Below are positions 11,035-22,870 of a stretch of 64,000 nucleotides of DNA, piece after piece (within the stretch, counting starts at the first letter, position 1; every line of letters begins with the position of its first letter). This DNA comes from Molanna angustata (lineage: Eukaryota; Arthropoda; Insecta; Trichoptera; Molannidae), in contig OY754977.1 of NCBI GenBank assembly GCA_963576475.1, forward strand, positions 13,516,743 to 13,580,742, in the 5' to 3' direction. The position numbers and the translations under genes were made by a program. The notes under the pieces are model-generated. The model was given only the letters and a program-made list of their open reading frames with translations, was not told the DNA's origin and ran no database searches.

Positions 11035-12454
11035 TTGGTGACCCTGAAAACGTGAATATGAACACAATCGTTACCAAACAGCTTAACAGCTAAGCTTCAC
11101 AGCTACTGGTATTTACAAAACATCGGTATTTATCTAGTACTGGCCCGAGGCCGAAAAACGATAAATATGCATTCACAACAGTGGTATTTTTTCTTTACAA
11201 TAACATTAAACAACACTTACCGATTTTCCTCAGATCACTCCTTTTCTTTTCCTAGCTTAGAAAAAGAACGAATTGGTTTTTGAATCTCTCACGATGGGTA
11301 CACTACACTACACCCGCGAAACAATCGCGCTTAATTCTATGCAATCGCGTTTAAAAATCACCCGCGCTTCTCGGTTTTTAGTTATTCTTTGTCATAAATG
11401 TTGCATTCAAATAACACATGCATAGTACACATTCATTTTATTCTGAGATTGTAAACAAAGGTATATATTGGTACCCACTTTATAATTTCACATAAACAAA
11501 CACTGTTAAAAAATTTTCTGTACGGCACTGCTTTAGTAAAAAAATACTCCGACAATCGCGATATACATAAACAAAACCGCACTTCCGAATTTAGTTATAT
11601 TCTTTTCACATAATTCACGGAACTAAAAATATTTTTCACATACATCGCGACAAAAAATTCTCATGCACAACAATAATACTGAAGTGACAAAAATTATTAA
11701 TTTTATATTTTGCATACAGTTTTACGCGTGGTACAGAACATTTAAGTAATCTTGATATAGTAATTTCACTGTTTAAACAAATATCCATCGAAAGTTTTCG
11801 GTTTTAAACGATAAAACTTCAATTTTGTTATTTTTAATAAGTAAACAACGCGATTACGGCTCGTGACTAATCTTTCAAAATTTCAACTAGCGGTAGAAAA
11901 ATTAAGTTTTCAATAAACACCATCTACCGAGCGACAATCTAAGTTTTTGCTAACAAGATATTTACGTACGTTATTTAAATTCATTGCAATCAGAAATATG
12001 TTTTTATATCAAAGGAGCTCGCAAATAATTAATTAAATTATCACTATTTAATATATCAAATAGGTACTAATTTCGTGAAATACTTAACTTACCTATTTCA
12101 TACTTTGTAATTTTGCTTTAAATACCTTTTATACTTTGAAACTTGCAAAGCATTTTTATACTTAGACACATTTCAATATTTACCTATTACAAATAGAATA
12201 TTTTAAACATTTTTGGACTTTGCTGAAATTCATATTATTTTTTTGTTGCATTGTATACCTAATTAGATACTTAAATTTATCTTCACTTCTAAAATATATT
12301 GTAATCAACTTAATTATTATTAACAAATACTTATCATTGTACATATTATATTTTTGCAACATGCAACCAACATTATTTTATATATTCGCTTGCTACAATT
12401 GTAACTGTTTATATTTTGAGAATTTAAAATTTACAACTGTCAACTGCGTTTACC

Positions 12455-12970
12455 ATGTACAACTATAGAAGCAAGATGAACAACATTCATCATCATCGTC
12501 ATCATCAAACAATGATGGTCCATAGTAAAGTCTACAGCATCGAACCAAGATGGACAGCGACATTATCAACATCGATAAATCAAGATGGCAAACATTGTCA
12601 ACGGCACCAAATCAAGATGAACAACATTGGCAACGGCACCAAATCAAGATGGACAACATCAGCAACAAATGGTTTTCATCAGCAACCAAGAGCAACACCG
12701 ACACGCTACAACTCGGTATACTGGCACGTATTCCCAAAGACATCAGACTCACTTGATGCGCGGCAAAGAATGCACAAGCACTCGCTATACTGGCACGTAT
12801 TCCCAAAGACATCAGACTCACTTGATGCGCAGCAAAGAATGCACACACAGGCCCCACTGGAGAACTACTCCAAAGCTGTCGGACACCCAAATATGAACGC
12901 ACGCACACATCTCGAGCACACAAAAACTCACCTCGTCTCATCGCTACGCACGTCTTTGAACGAGGAATGA
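12455..12970 (+). CDS. Unrecognised 171-codon open frame inside LTR element
   Basis: An open frame in the GC-richer half of the LTR element's interior. I do not recognise it. It is rich in His, Gln, Thr and Asn, with no membrane segment or signal peptide. Two exact-looking 69-bp direct repeats at 12717-12785 and 12786-12854 encode a duplicated 23-residue block containing 'YWHVFPKTSDSLDA'. Upstream, shorter imperfect repeats of 'caccaaatcaagatg' occur at about 12605-12660. A degenerate gag relic or non-coding spacer are both possible, and coding status is uncertain. Confidence 0.25.
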   Translation: MYNYRSKMNNIHHHRHHQTMMVHSKVYSIEPRWTATLSTSINQDGKHCQRHQIKMNNIGNGTKSRWTTSATNGFHQQPRATPTRYNSVYWHVFPKTSDSLDARQRMHKHSLYWHVFPKTSDSLDAQQRMHTQAPLENYSKAVGHPNMNARTHLEHTKTHLVSSLRTSLNEE

Positions 12971-13069
12971 TTTTGTTGGGACACTGTCCCATCCTTCGCG
13001 TTATGCTTATGACTCGCACTCTGTCTCGCATACCCAAGGAGCTGCTCAACCACGACAACACGACGTCTA

Positions 13070-13150
13070 CACGACACGGTCAACACGACGCTGTCAACAC
13101 GTCACTGTCAACACACGCTGTCAACACACGCTGTCAACACGACGACAGTC
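13070..13150 (+). repeat. Short tandem GTCAACAC repeats
   Basis: Five or so copies of 'ctgtcaacac(g/a)' spaced 13-16 bp apart within the LTR element interior. Confidence 0.7.
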
Positions 13151-13542
13151 AACGAAAACTTCGAAAACGCCAACGCAAGCCAACTGCACAGTTCTGCAAA
13201 TTCGACAAGAATGTTTAGATGCCAATTACACTGCACAGCTTATCGGACTCCACGGACTACACTGACTCCACGGACTCCGCAGCTTTGTGTACTAACAAGC
13301 CTCACCGACACACTGCAATTGTCAACGGGCTGAACGGGAACACTGTTTCCAAAGCAATCACATCTTGATCCGTCGCAATCATCATCAGCAACTAGGCAAC
13401 AGTCCAACTAACACAAGTCTAACCATCTCTCCAAAATTGTAATGACCACAAAAATCTTCAGCAACGACTGCCTCAGTTCAGCCACACCATGACGTTCTAC
13501 CAAGGTATCGTGCCATCTTCGATACCACTTGGAGGGGAGGAA

Positions 13543-14236
13543 TGTGGCAGGCCACATCTCGAAATTTCTTTCGAGCGCGCGCCTAGCGACGGCAAGTACA
13601 TTTGTTTATCGCTAGGCCGAGTTCATCGCCCGCAACGTCAAACAAGTGACAATACTCCTCAACTGGGTATGACACTTCAAATAAATAAGTCTAGAAAGTT
13701 CGAGGACATTGAACTTGTTACCCCCAGCGCAGCACTATTTAAGGGAGTCTACACCTCTACACGTCGTCACTTCATTTCCGTATTTCCGTCACTTCGATTC
13801 GTCACATCACGCCGACGTTCTCGACCACGCCGTCTCGCCGACACTTCGTCTCTCGACCACCGGTCATCTCTCGACCTCGCGAGCACGATGGTACTTCACC
13901 ATGCGAAGATTCGGACACTTCGAACACACCCGCTAACTCGCTCGTTATACCTACTCATCGTGAGAAAAGTTCCTTTGTAAGTTATTTCATCAATTGTAAA
14001 TTTACCCTTAAGCAAACTATTAATTGTGATCAATATACTCATTGTTACTTTTGACCATTCTTTCTTCTTCTCTCTAAACCACTGTGCTTGTGTTCTTATT
14101 TCAAATCATATCCACTTGGGATATAGTAAACTCTCTTTACTGGTAACCCCTCTGGTTACCACTTATATTTAATAGTAACCACTTTGGTTACTACTTACTT
14201 TTGATTGGTAACCCCTTTGGTTACCAATCAGCTTTA
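13543..14236 (+). mobile_element. 3' LTR of the Ty3/Gypsy-like element
   Basis: Direct repeat of 10341-11034, displaced by exactly 3202 bp. No difference seen by eye, which implies a recent insertion. It is followed by GTAT (14237-14240), the target duplication, and then unrelated flank. Confidence 0.93.
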
Positions 14237-14240
14237 GTAT

Positions 14241-15077
14241 GAACGATCCAAATTGAAATAATTTAACCACCAAACGGATATACGTTCTGTAAGTTATTGA
14301 AAATCATGGTTTTAGGATAACTGGGTAGCCCATATTATCAAATATGTTTGATCAATAATATGCAAAATATCAAAATAAGGTAAATAGTTTATGTGCAAAG
14401 TTACACTTAAAGGTGGTTTTATGTATATGTCAAAGAATAAATAATAGTATTAAAAACCACGATTCTAGGCTTGCGTCATTTTGTATAGTGGGTGTATACA
14501 ACATTTGAACTCATACTTAAGTCATAGTATAAAGGCTGATTTTTTTATGATGTAGCGATGCTACACGATACAGCCAATGTGGTCAATGAAAACGTCATTC
14601 GTCGGATAGTCTCGCATGTCATTCATATTGACGAAGATGGCCGAAGAACATCAGTTCCAGAATCGAATATGCAGCGCGGTTTGCCATTCGCATATCAGCC
14701 GACAGGACGACAACAGTGTTAACTCTTTAACTATATGCGTAAAATTTATATCGACCCAAACATCGCGAACATCTGTAAATTTGTCAAGTATTATATTGTA
14801 ATTTATTTAAACTGAAAAAAGATGTAAATCAAGTAAGTCCTATTTTATTATGAGACCCTTCATCACTCAATTATTATTTTTATTTCTACTAATTAACTGA
14901 TCATCAAATTGCAATATCTTATATGGTGATGTATGTTATTGGAAAGGAATTTGAACACGCACTTAAAATCAGAACCTTCTGATAAATTATATTCTTAATT
15001 AAATAACAACCCCAATAGCATTCACACCGCTATAATGTAAAAGGATACCACAGCAGGTAAAAACGATTGTGGTTGTG
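14241..15077. other. Gene-free spacer
   Basis: AT-rich. A short moderately GC stretch at 14550-14720 contains a 61-codon frame without recognisable motifs. Confidence 0.4.
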
Positions 15078-15477
15078 TCGGCTTTCGGAGATAACAGCCT
15101 TCAAAATGTTGAAAATTTCTATGAACACCTCAGTTATAGTGTGAAGCGTGTTTTTTTATATATACTACGAAAGACTATAAAAAATCACGCCCTTTATTGA
15201 TTTATATGGTTGGTGATATCTCTCGACATACTCTTTAAAGTTTATGAAATTGTTTTCTTTTTATACATAGGTGTTTGTCGCGGGGTTCTTATCAACTGTA
15301 TGTCAATGTATGGAAGGCGTGTATGTGTACAAAAAGTGTATGTCAATGGAAGGCGTGATTTATTTAAGTCGTTCGTAGTAAATATAAAAAAAAATCGTCC
15401 AAAATACTTGAACTGATGTGAATATAATTTTTCAAAAATTTTCATTACTATAAGGCTATCTCCGAAAGTCGTCACTA
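15078..15477. repeat. Short inverted-repeat pair, possible small DNA element
   Basis: 'cggctttcggagataacagcc' near 15080 is nearly the reverse complement of 'ggctatctccgaaagtcg' near 15456, so the 400 bp between may be a small TIR element. Inside, 'tgtatgtcaatg(t)atggaaggcgtg' is repeated twice (about 15298 and 15339). Class unknown. Confidence 0.4.
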
Positions 15478-15571
15478 CATGGTACATATTGCGGGCGTCA
15501 AGCCAGAAGGGCGTATCTGTAAAAATGCGATTTTTCGTTTTGTTTATGCCATACGATACTTTATTAAGACC

Positions 15572-15856
15572 CCTTCTTCTTCTTCTTCTTCTTCAGCCAG
15601 TTTTCATCCATTCTTGGACATAGGCCTCCCCTTTGATCCTCCACAACTCCCTGTCTTGGGCACACTGCATCCATCTCCCTCCGGCACATTTCTTGATGTC
15701 ATCAGACCACCTTGCCTGCGGTCTGCCAACACCTCTTCGGCTTGTTCTCGGTCGCCATTCTAAGATCTTTTTGGTCCATCGTGAATCCTGGCATCTGGCA
15801 ATATGCCCAGCCCAGCTCCACTTAAGGCCAGCGACCCTTTCCGCTACATCGGCTAC
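15572..15856 (-). pseudogene. RTE-type LINE 3' end (same family as 5.1-6.4 kb)
   Basis: Minus-strand frame 'VADVAERVAGLKWSWAGH' through 'GRPQARWSDDIKKCAGGRW' to 'QEWMKTG' and stop, then a GAA-repeat tail that reads as CTT repeats at 15572-15594 on the plus strand. Nearly identical to 6150-6420, but with an intact Trp codon where that copy has TGA. Heavily 5'-truncated; inserted in the TIR element. Confidence 0.9.
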
Positions 15857-16427
15857 TTTACAAAGAACCAAAGACCCCTACCATCTGTAAAAAAATCACA
15901 GCTTTCCGTTGCGTATTTTTTGAGATATTTCAAAAAATAATTTTGGGCGTATGCTATGGCATATGTAGGTGAATTTGTCGAGCCAGAAGGGCGAATCTGC
16001 ATCCGCCGAACAGATATTTTTAAAGAAAAATGTCTGAAAAAAAAAGATTGAAAAAAAGAAAATTATAATATGATACGACCTTTCAAAAAAATTGATAATG
16101 CCATAGAAACCTGGTCAAGCCAGAAGGGCGTACCTTCAAACAATAAAAATGGCAGAAATTTAAGACTAATTGTCACAATTTCGCTATCAAAATGTTTAAA
16201 TACGTCTCGTAATAAAGCTACATTTTTTTCTCTATGATGCATAGCTTTTTAGAAAATTTGATTTTACGCCCCATAATAATTATGAATTTTCTAGACAAAA
16301 ATCGAGTCCACATCTAGAAACATTAGCGTACCAGAAGGGCGTATATGCAAAATATATAACTAATTCACTAGTTATTGAAATGTGGGTAATACTCGATGAG
16401 GCATCATTTTTGCTTACTTACTTTTCG

Positions 16428-17165
16428 AATGGCTAGGCTCTTCTTCGCCCAGAAAAGGCTGCGTCTATAGAGCTCCTTAGAGTCTTAAATTCAAATCCCG
16501 CAGCCAGTCCAACGCCTCTTGCTTTACCCCGTGGATGTCCCACAGCTCTCCCGGATACCTGTGCAGCGGGCACTCTTCAACAATGTGGCGGATCGTTTGG
16601 AGCTCTGCGCCACAGTCACACCCTGGCGATTCTCTCTTTCCCCATTTCCATAAAAGATGGTTGCAACACCCCATGCCTGTTCTTATTCTGTTGAGCTGCA
16701 CCCAGGATCTGCGAGGGAGGTCGAAACCAGGAACACGGATGGTGGGGTCCCGGACCAGATTATTGTTGCTCACTTCCGAGTCCGCCCATAGAGCCCTCCA
16801 CTCATTCTCAGTGTTGTAGCTTTCCTCCTCCACTCCCAAAATTGGTCTTCGGGACTTGAGTCTCACTCTTGGTGGATGTGTGATATAAGTGTGTACTGGG
16901 AGTGCTGGATTTTTTTTTATCTTTTAGATTTCCTTTACAGTAGCCTGATTTCTCCTGATGGGGGGTGGGGCGATATTCGATAGTACGTGAAGCCACGTTA
17001 CCGGGGTAGATTTTACCGTACACGTTATGGTTCTCATTGATTGATTCATCTCGGCATCTAGACGTCCACAATGCGAGCTCCTCGCCCACACCGGGGAACA
17101 ATATTCTGCCGTGCTGTAGACCAGGGCCATTACTGATGTCCTCAATGTTTTTGCTAAATTTTCTA
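16428..17165 (-). pseudogene. Jockey/CR1-like LINE, C-terminal ORF2 fragment
   Basis: Minus strand from about 17160: 'LAKTLRTSVMALVYSTAEYC' and 'LHVLSNIAPPPIRR', then after a frameshift 'RSWVQLNRIRTGMGCCNHLL' with the Cys/His cluster 'CDCGAELQTIRHIVEECP', then 'LDWLRDLNLRL' and stop. These are typical of the region after the RT domain in insect and other animal non-LTR elements. The 3' untranslated end with 'tcttcgcccagaaaaggctg' recurs at 60.7 kb. The 5' part, including RT, is missing. Confidence 0.85.
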
Positions 17166-17272
17166 AAAAAACTCTACATGGATAAATTGAACGGTTACAG
17201 AAATAAAAAGTTTTTTGTACTCCTGTAAAGTAGTCAGTTTGTACGCCCTTCTGGCTTGACGCCCACAATATC

Positions 17273-18250
17273 CAATCGATGTTATATACTGTGGTATCCA
17301 TTTACAGAATAAAGATCAGCCTTTATATTATGACGTACATTTGGCTGTCGCTGGATCTTGGTCTTTAGGTATATAAAAATGGGAACTTGAAATACATTTG
17401 AACCGCATCCGATTTTTCTATTTGCATTAGGTATTTATTTATGTACACTACCTAACATCTAGAGAAGCAAGATTCGCGTGAGAAATTAATAAACATATTT
17501 TTTTCATCTGCTGATAATCGAAGCCCAGCTGTCGGCACAGAATCAATAACTGCGATAGTTTCACAAATTGATAATACCATTGCAATAAAATATTATTCGA
17601 TTTTATTTAATTTTTGCAATATAAAAAAATATATTGATAAATTCTTAAAAATCTCCCATTTTGAAAGGAGAATTTATGAGGTATGGAATCGATGGATTAT
17701 GGATGAAGATTTCAGAAAAAATAAAAGCCAAATTGAAAAAAAAATTAAGTATCATAATACCAAATATTTATGATACCCATAAGCGAATACAATAATATAT
17801 TAATTTATGTATGTATATTATGTACCTATGACATGAACAAAACATTTGTTTTTCCTTAAAAGTCAAATGAAAGCAAAAATAATACCAGATGTGGATATAA
17901 TACCGCAGATTTATGTGCTTTCCAGATGGGATATCCCTTGAAAGGGATATCCCTTGAAAGCTCAATATTTGGATGAATATGAACTGGATTGGGTGTTTTA
18001 AATCAGTATATTCTTTTTGTAAATTTTATATTTGATTTTATAAACTTTTAATTTGTAGCACATACGTAGGTACTTATGTAATAATGAAATGAACTCATGT
18101 ATTGTATCTTTTTATTTCTTCTTCTTCCTGAACTTGTATATCTATATTTTTATTAATAATTATTCAATTCAGCTTAGTTTACAAATAATTAATAGAACAA
18201 TTAAACGCTTGTTTTTTCTTTCTACATTTATTGTTTCCGCTCTATTCTTA
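17273..18250. other. Gene-free AT-rich spacer with small GGGATATCCCTTGAAA duplication
   Basis: No gene recognised. A 16-bp unit GGGATATCCCTTGAAA is directly repeated at about 17927-17960. Confidence 0.5.
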
Positions 18251-18251
18251 C

Positions 18252-18300
18252 CGGTGAAGGCCTTTTAACTGGTAGACCAGTTGAAAAGGCCTTCAGTGTT
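18252..18300. repeat. Short palindrome GAAGGCCTTTT-AACTGG
   Basis: Near-perfect inverted repeat: GAAGGCCTTTTAACTGG then 'taga' then CCAGTTGAAAAGGCCTTC. The arms resemble the inner stems of the large fold-back elements at 31.9, 32.9 and 63.0 kb ('gataagggcctaataag', 'aactggt'). Confidence 0.8.
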
Positions 18301-18574
18301 AATAAAATTAAAAGTGCGAATTAATAGAACCCTACAGTAACATTTTTATCAACAATATGTGAAGAAAACTTTGATAAGAGTATCTACATTTTTTTTATTT
18401 ACTTGTTTCATAATTAAATATAAATTGGGACTGTGAAACATGGGACTATGGTGAATGCGCATACGGATCAATCACGAAAATGTACCAACTATTCGATAAA
18501 AATTAAACATTACTAAATTCACCAAGCTGCACAACATATATAAAGCTCCCAAACTTATACACATTTACATACAT

Positions 18575-19200
18575 ACCATCACGCCATGTCCCTTACGGGG
18601 TAGGCAGAGAGAACCGAACGCCACTTACTTCTATCTTGACATACATTCATCGCCTTGACAACATTCATACATCGTCTTATACATGTTCGTCTGTTGTTCA
18701 CGCATGTAACATTTCCGTCTTTCAAAATATCATTCACATGGTCGTGCCATCCCTTTCTTGGGCGGCCCCGGCCTATCCGCATTGTATATTTTCTTCGTCA
18801 GGCGTTCCTCATTCATTCTACCCATGTGGCCAAACCATCTCAGTGTGTTCACTTTCATTCTATTAATGATATCTTTCTTCATCTTACATTCTTTCCTTAT
18901 GTTCTCATTTCTTACCCTTTCATACATCGTTCTATTGCAGATTCTTCTTAGCGATCTCATTTCAACAGCATTTATTCTGCTTTCGTGCGACTTCTGCCAT
19001 GTCCAGGTTTCACTTGCATACGTCAACGTTGGCACTAAGATAGCGTTTTGAATGGCAACTTTGGCAACCTTTGATATGTTGCGATCATTCATAACTGGTC
19101 TCAGTGCTCCATTCATTCTGTTTCCTGCCATAACTCTTCTTTCGATATCCTTATCAGGTCGTCATTTCCGTTGAAACATGCTTCCCAGATATACATACTC
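18575..19200 (-). pseudogene. LINE-D copy 1, C-terminal ORF2 fragment
   Basis: Minus strand: 'VAIQNAILVPTLTYASETW', 'MRSLRRICNRTMYERVRN', 'LRWFGHMGRMNEERLTKKIY', frameshift near 18745, 'GRGRPRKGWHDHVNDILK', 'CMNVVKAMNVCQDRSKWRS' and 'LSAYPVRDMA' stop at 18579. This is the standard tail of a large insect non-LTR family. It has a frameshift and is 5'-truncated. Copies lie at 33.8, 37.1 and 40.1 kb. Confidence 0.88.
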
Positions 19201-19234
19201 GTCGAATTGCTCGAGCCATCGAGCTCCCAAACTT

Positions 19235-19512
19235 TCTTAACATTAATTTTAAGACTAAGCAGGCTGTGGTGGACCGGGCATGTTCAGAGAATTCTTTCAT
19301 CGCGGGTACCAAAGAGAGTCTTGAGGGGCACCAATATGGTAAAAGAAAGGTTGGGAGACCGAGGCTACGATGAGAAGAGGATATTGTGAGGGACGCATCC
19401 CAGCTTCTGAGTGAGCCAAACTAGAAGGTCGCAGCAAGGGACTATAGAGGTTGGAGGAGAAATTTGCTGGTGCCCAAGGCTCGTTATGGGCTATAAACCC
19501 ATTGAAGAAGAA
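19235..19512 (+). pseudogene. LINE 3' fragment (RLWWTGHVQR type)
   Basis: Plus-strand frame begins 'LRLSRLWWTGHVQRI' near 19240 with 'PKRVLRG', then shifts frame. 'RDYRGWRRNLL' and a tail near 'NPLKKN' are still readable to about 19510. C-terminus of another non-LTR family, 5'-truncated, in opposite orientation to LINE-D next to it. Confidence 0.65.
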
Positions 19513-20254
19513 TAAAAAATTCACCACATGCTACTAAAAAGAATACTCCAATCAATAAAAAAAAGAAGCCTAGAAAGACCCAAGCAAGCCTCTGTGGAGG
19601 CCAAGACCTAACCGAGGGTTGTAGCATCATTGATGTCATGTATTATTGCAAATATAGACAGAGTATTAAGTATTAACTTACTAAAATACAGAATAATATG
19701 GATGACTATAACGCTATTATGCATGTTTCCGCATCCACTCATCTCTTTGAGGACTATCAGAATGCTTTTAGTGTTCTATTTTAGTACATTCATGTCCCCA
19801 AAGGTCATTAAATTTAATTTGACTATGCAGTCAAAGAGTTTCAAAATTTACCCGAGCATCCGCCTCTACGCCATTTTACGTGATATAAATGACGGTAGGA
19901 AAAGGTGAAAAAATGAAAAACAAAGAAAAGTATTTTGATATCATTTATGAGTGAAGAGAATTTTTTTTTTAATCCTAAAAAAATAACTATTAGACTTTGT
20001 TTACACTTTATTATCCACGAACATTTTTAATATAATTTCCTTTGTTGTGTATTTTTTATCGAAATGCAAATCCGTAAAACTCTAGTTTAACTCTCTATTA
20101 ACTTATACCTACACGTATAAGAGCACCGATTTTCAGTTTTTCAGCCGATATTTTTAAACAATTTAAATTTTACAAATAGCTTTGTAAACAACGAGTTTGT
20201 TTATTAGTACGACCAATTTCTATGTGATCATGATTTTTTTCTCAACGGGTATCA
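19513..20254. other. Gene-free spacer
   Basis: No recognisable gene. A 92-codon frame at 19630-19908 lacks any motif I know. Confidence 0.4.
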
Positions 20255-20765
20255 TTTACAAAGTTTAAATAACCGAATATTCTTTTTTAATTGTATATAC
20301 GCAAACATTGGATTTTTTTCCATTTCGGGAGTCAAATGATATTTTTATTGACAAACATTTTTTCAACATCTCAATAGAGACGAAGTTGGGATATTGTAGA
20401 AGAACCAGGAACTCGAGGCACCTACAGGGCTTACGACCTGTCATCGGCTGGTTTACGTGATCACTTTCACCAATCAACGTTCAACGTTCAAGCAACGTTC
20501 ACCAATTATGCCTTCTTATTGAGTTCCCTTATCAATGTTATTTTTGAAAGTTCTATATATTTTAATAGTGTGTAACATTTCACCTGAAAATAAGGGACTA
20601 TGCTGTTGCCATCTATGGAGTAACGTAAAAGCCTTTTTTTGTAACGCCATCTATTGAGAAATTGAGAAATTAATTTATTTGTAAACAACGAAAGCAACAG
20701 TCCTTATAAATGAGATGACGGTGTTACGCACAGATGTCACCCCTGAACTGCGCCAGAAATATTAT
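20255..20765 (+). repeat. SAT-A repeat, complete unit
   Basis: Full unit: 'cgcaaacattggattttttt', 'cgggagtcaaatgatatttt', 'aacatctcaatagagacgaa', 'gttgggatattgtagaagaa', the CTTACGACCTGTCATCGGCT block, 'aaagttctatatat', two 'gccatctat' blocks and 'cacccctgaactgcgccag'. It is followed about 540 bp downstream by a second copy of its own first 100 bp. Confidence 0.85.
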
Positions 20766-20918
20766 TTCATTTTTGGCTTCTTAACCTACTTGTACCAATG
20801 TGTATGTAAATCGTATATTCTTTTTTTATTGCATTACGTAAACATTGGATTTTTTTCCTTTTCGGGAGTCAAATGATATTTTTATTGACAAACATTTTTT
20901 CAACATCTCAATATAAGG
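20766..20918 (+). repeat. SAT-A repeat, second partial unit in tandem
   Basis: From about 20815 the block 'attacgtaaacattggattt' ... 'caacatctcaata' repeats the start of the previous unit at about 540-bp spacing, then breaks off at 'aaggactgttgctt'. Shows that SAT-A can be tandemly arranged. Confidence 0.8.
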
Positions 20919-22221
20919 ACTGTTGCTTAAATCCCAAATTCTTCTTAGTCTCTCTTGAAATATATTATCTTTTTTAAAGAATTTTCGATCGACAACCTTC
21001 TAGTTCCGAATAAAATTTAACGTTTTTCCCATATAATATTCCCGCGGTCCGATTTGGTAGTGAAATAACATTTTATAGTACATTTGTGTGCAAATTATAA
21101 ATCCGTTTAGTGGTATTATATTATATCTGATGCATAATGGATCCAATTTACACAAATTTGCCTTCAATTTCAAACGATAGCTTTACTTGTTACAGCGTGT
21201 ATAATTCCATCCGTCGAAATATTATGTTGTTATATCAAAACGGTGGAATAATTCAATAATTTACGAAAACGTCATGATGTATTATAATATTAACCTCATA
21301 AATGCAGTCAAAATATTCATAATCAGAGTGTGTACATCTATAAGGGTAGATCAAAATTAATACTTTACGCAAACAAATAAAAAAAATTTCCTAGTGTAAA
21401 AAAAGAATGTATTATACATTGTACAAACTATGTACAAAAATTACCTTTACCATTACCCATTATTTACCAAGGAAATTTATCTTTCAAGAAATAATATTAT
21501 TTTATAAATATCATATGAATAGTAAAATTTTATTCTTTTTCCGGTAAACTTTTTCTCTTTATTTTTCGTCGTTCAACCTTGAAAGCGTTCATACTGTGTC
21601 AATTTAGGTATTATTTGTATAGAATACGCGTGCGAAATCAAAGTAAATTAATGTGTTATACTTACATATTGTAAATATATTATTAAATGTAAAATAAACA
21701 GTGTGACATTTCATTGGTTTATTCATTGATAAATACACCACACCGCCTTTATGCACTTACAGTAAATTCAATTACTAAATAAACAAAAAAAAATACTTGA
21801 AATTATTGGGGCGTATGTTAAAATAATGTAGGAAAGTCGTACCTACTTCAATAAAGATTAATTGATTATTCAAAAATAAATTGTTGATGATGGATTCAGA
21901 TAGTTTTAAATATAACCCTTGTGATACAGCAATTCATAAATTTAACCGAAAATCATGAAATGCGTCGAACCGCAAACGTAGCGTCGCGACGCACTGTGTA
22001 TTTACCCAACGTGCAGGTTTAAATCCCTCTTTGTGGTCGGTGTGACGTTGCGGCGTCAATACCACACTGAACGAAATACCGTACATAATGTACATATTCC
22101 AACTGTCGTGTCGATTCGTTCATGAGAATTCAATTTTCTGAATGAATCGACATTATTAAGCCAAGATGCGTGTACGAAGGAACATTTTGTATAGCGTAGT
22201 GGACTTTTTGTATGCTAATAA
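20919..22221. other. Gene-free spacer; palindrome at 22112-22152
   Basis: No gene recognised. At about 22112-22152 GTCGATTCGTTCAT and ATGAATCGAC form a 40-bp palindrome around an EcoRI-like centre. CpG-containing patch near 21960-22075. Confidence 0.5.
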
Positions 22222-22376
22222 CACCAACTAGAGGCCTCGCAGCATATATATTCCCGTACATGGATTTACTCAGAATTCGGAGTAGAACATTTTATGTGAG
22301 TTATGTGAGTTTTGTGTGTGTGTGTGTGTCTGTGTGTGTCTGTGTGTGTCTGTGTGTGTGTGTCTGTGTGTGTCTG
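22222..22376 (+). mobile_element. HINE copy 1, 5' piece
   Basis: HINE (DINE-1-like Helitron relative) in plus orientation: 'accaactagaggcctcgcag', 'ggatttactcagaattcgga', then the (GT)n/(GTCT) microsatellite. The microsatellite is cut at 22376 by a CACTG-ended insertion and resumes at 24685. Confidence 0.85.
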
Positions 22377-22563
22377 CACTGAGAAAACTTATATTCATAA
22401 ATAACGTGAATTCAGCTTAAAGTATGGTGAATTCACCATAAGTACGGAGCATAGTGATATCATCAAAATTAAGATGATAATACGATTTATGATGATAACG
22501 GCATATAAGATATGATTATGTTTCCTACTATTTATGTTTGCTTTCATCATATCTCATATGACG

Positions 22564-22850
22564 TCTTATTATATTTCCTACTGTTTTTCGGTGACGTTCT
22601 TTTATCTGCAGTGACGTCCTATTATTATAGATGACTTCCTCATATCTCTTGTTATGTCTTATTATATTTCCTACTATTTTTCGGTGGCGTTCTCTTATCT
22701 ACAGTGACGTCCTAATATTAAAGATGACTTCCTCATATCTCTTGTGATGTCTTATTATATTTCCTACTATTTTTCGGTGACGTTCTATTATCTACAGTGA
22801 CGTCCTTTGATTGTTCCTACTATTTTTCGATGACAACCTCATATATCCAG
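22564..22850 (+). repeat. 94-bp tandem repeat, three units
   Basis: The block 'cttattatatttcctact', 'tttttcggtgacgttct', 'tctacagtgacgtcct', 'gatgacttcctcatatct' starts at 22564, 22658 and 22751, giving a period of 93-94 bp, with a fourth degenerate unit to about 22860. Confidence 0.85.
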
Positions 22851-22870
22851 TGACGTCCTATTAAAAAAAA

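Larger units (their letters stand above)
11035..13542 (+). mobile_element. Internal region of non-autonomous LTR element
   Basis: Begins with a primer-binding-like site at about 11036 (TGGTGACCCTGAAAACGTGA), which resembles the complement of tRNA-Trp used by CsRn1-type Gypsy elements; the match is imperfect. It ends with a purine tract GGAGGGGAGGAA at 13531-13542 directly before the 3' LTR. The 2.5 kb between contain no recognisable gag, protease, RT, RNase H or integrase. The first 1.4 kb are AT-rich and non-coding; from 12455 it is GC-richer with small tandem repeats. It must have been mobilised by a full-length relative, like LARD elements. Confidence 0.85.
15478..17272. mobile_element. 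TIR element with GCCAGAAGGGCGTA motifs, LINE-interrupted
   Basis: The ends are inverted repeats of about 28 bp: the left reads ATATTGCGGGCGTCAAGCCA then GAAGGGCGTA (from 15484), and the right is the same block reversed (17237-17268). The motif CCAGAAGGGCG(T/A)A recurs inside at about 15980, 16115 and 16325, roughly evenly in the left part, as expected of subterminal transposase-binding sites. Two LINE pieces (15572-15856 and 16428-17165) lie inside. No transposase is visible. Class not determined. Confidence 0.6.
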
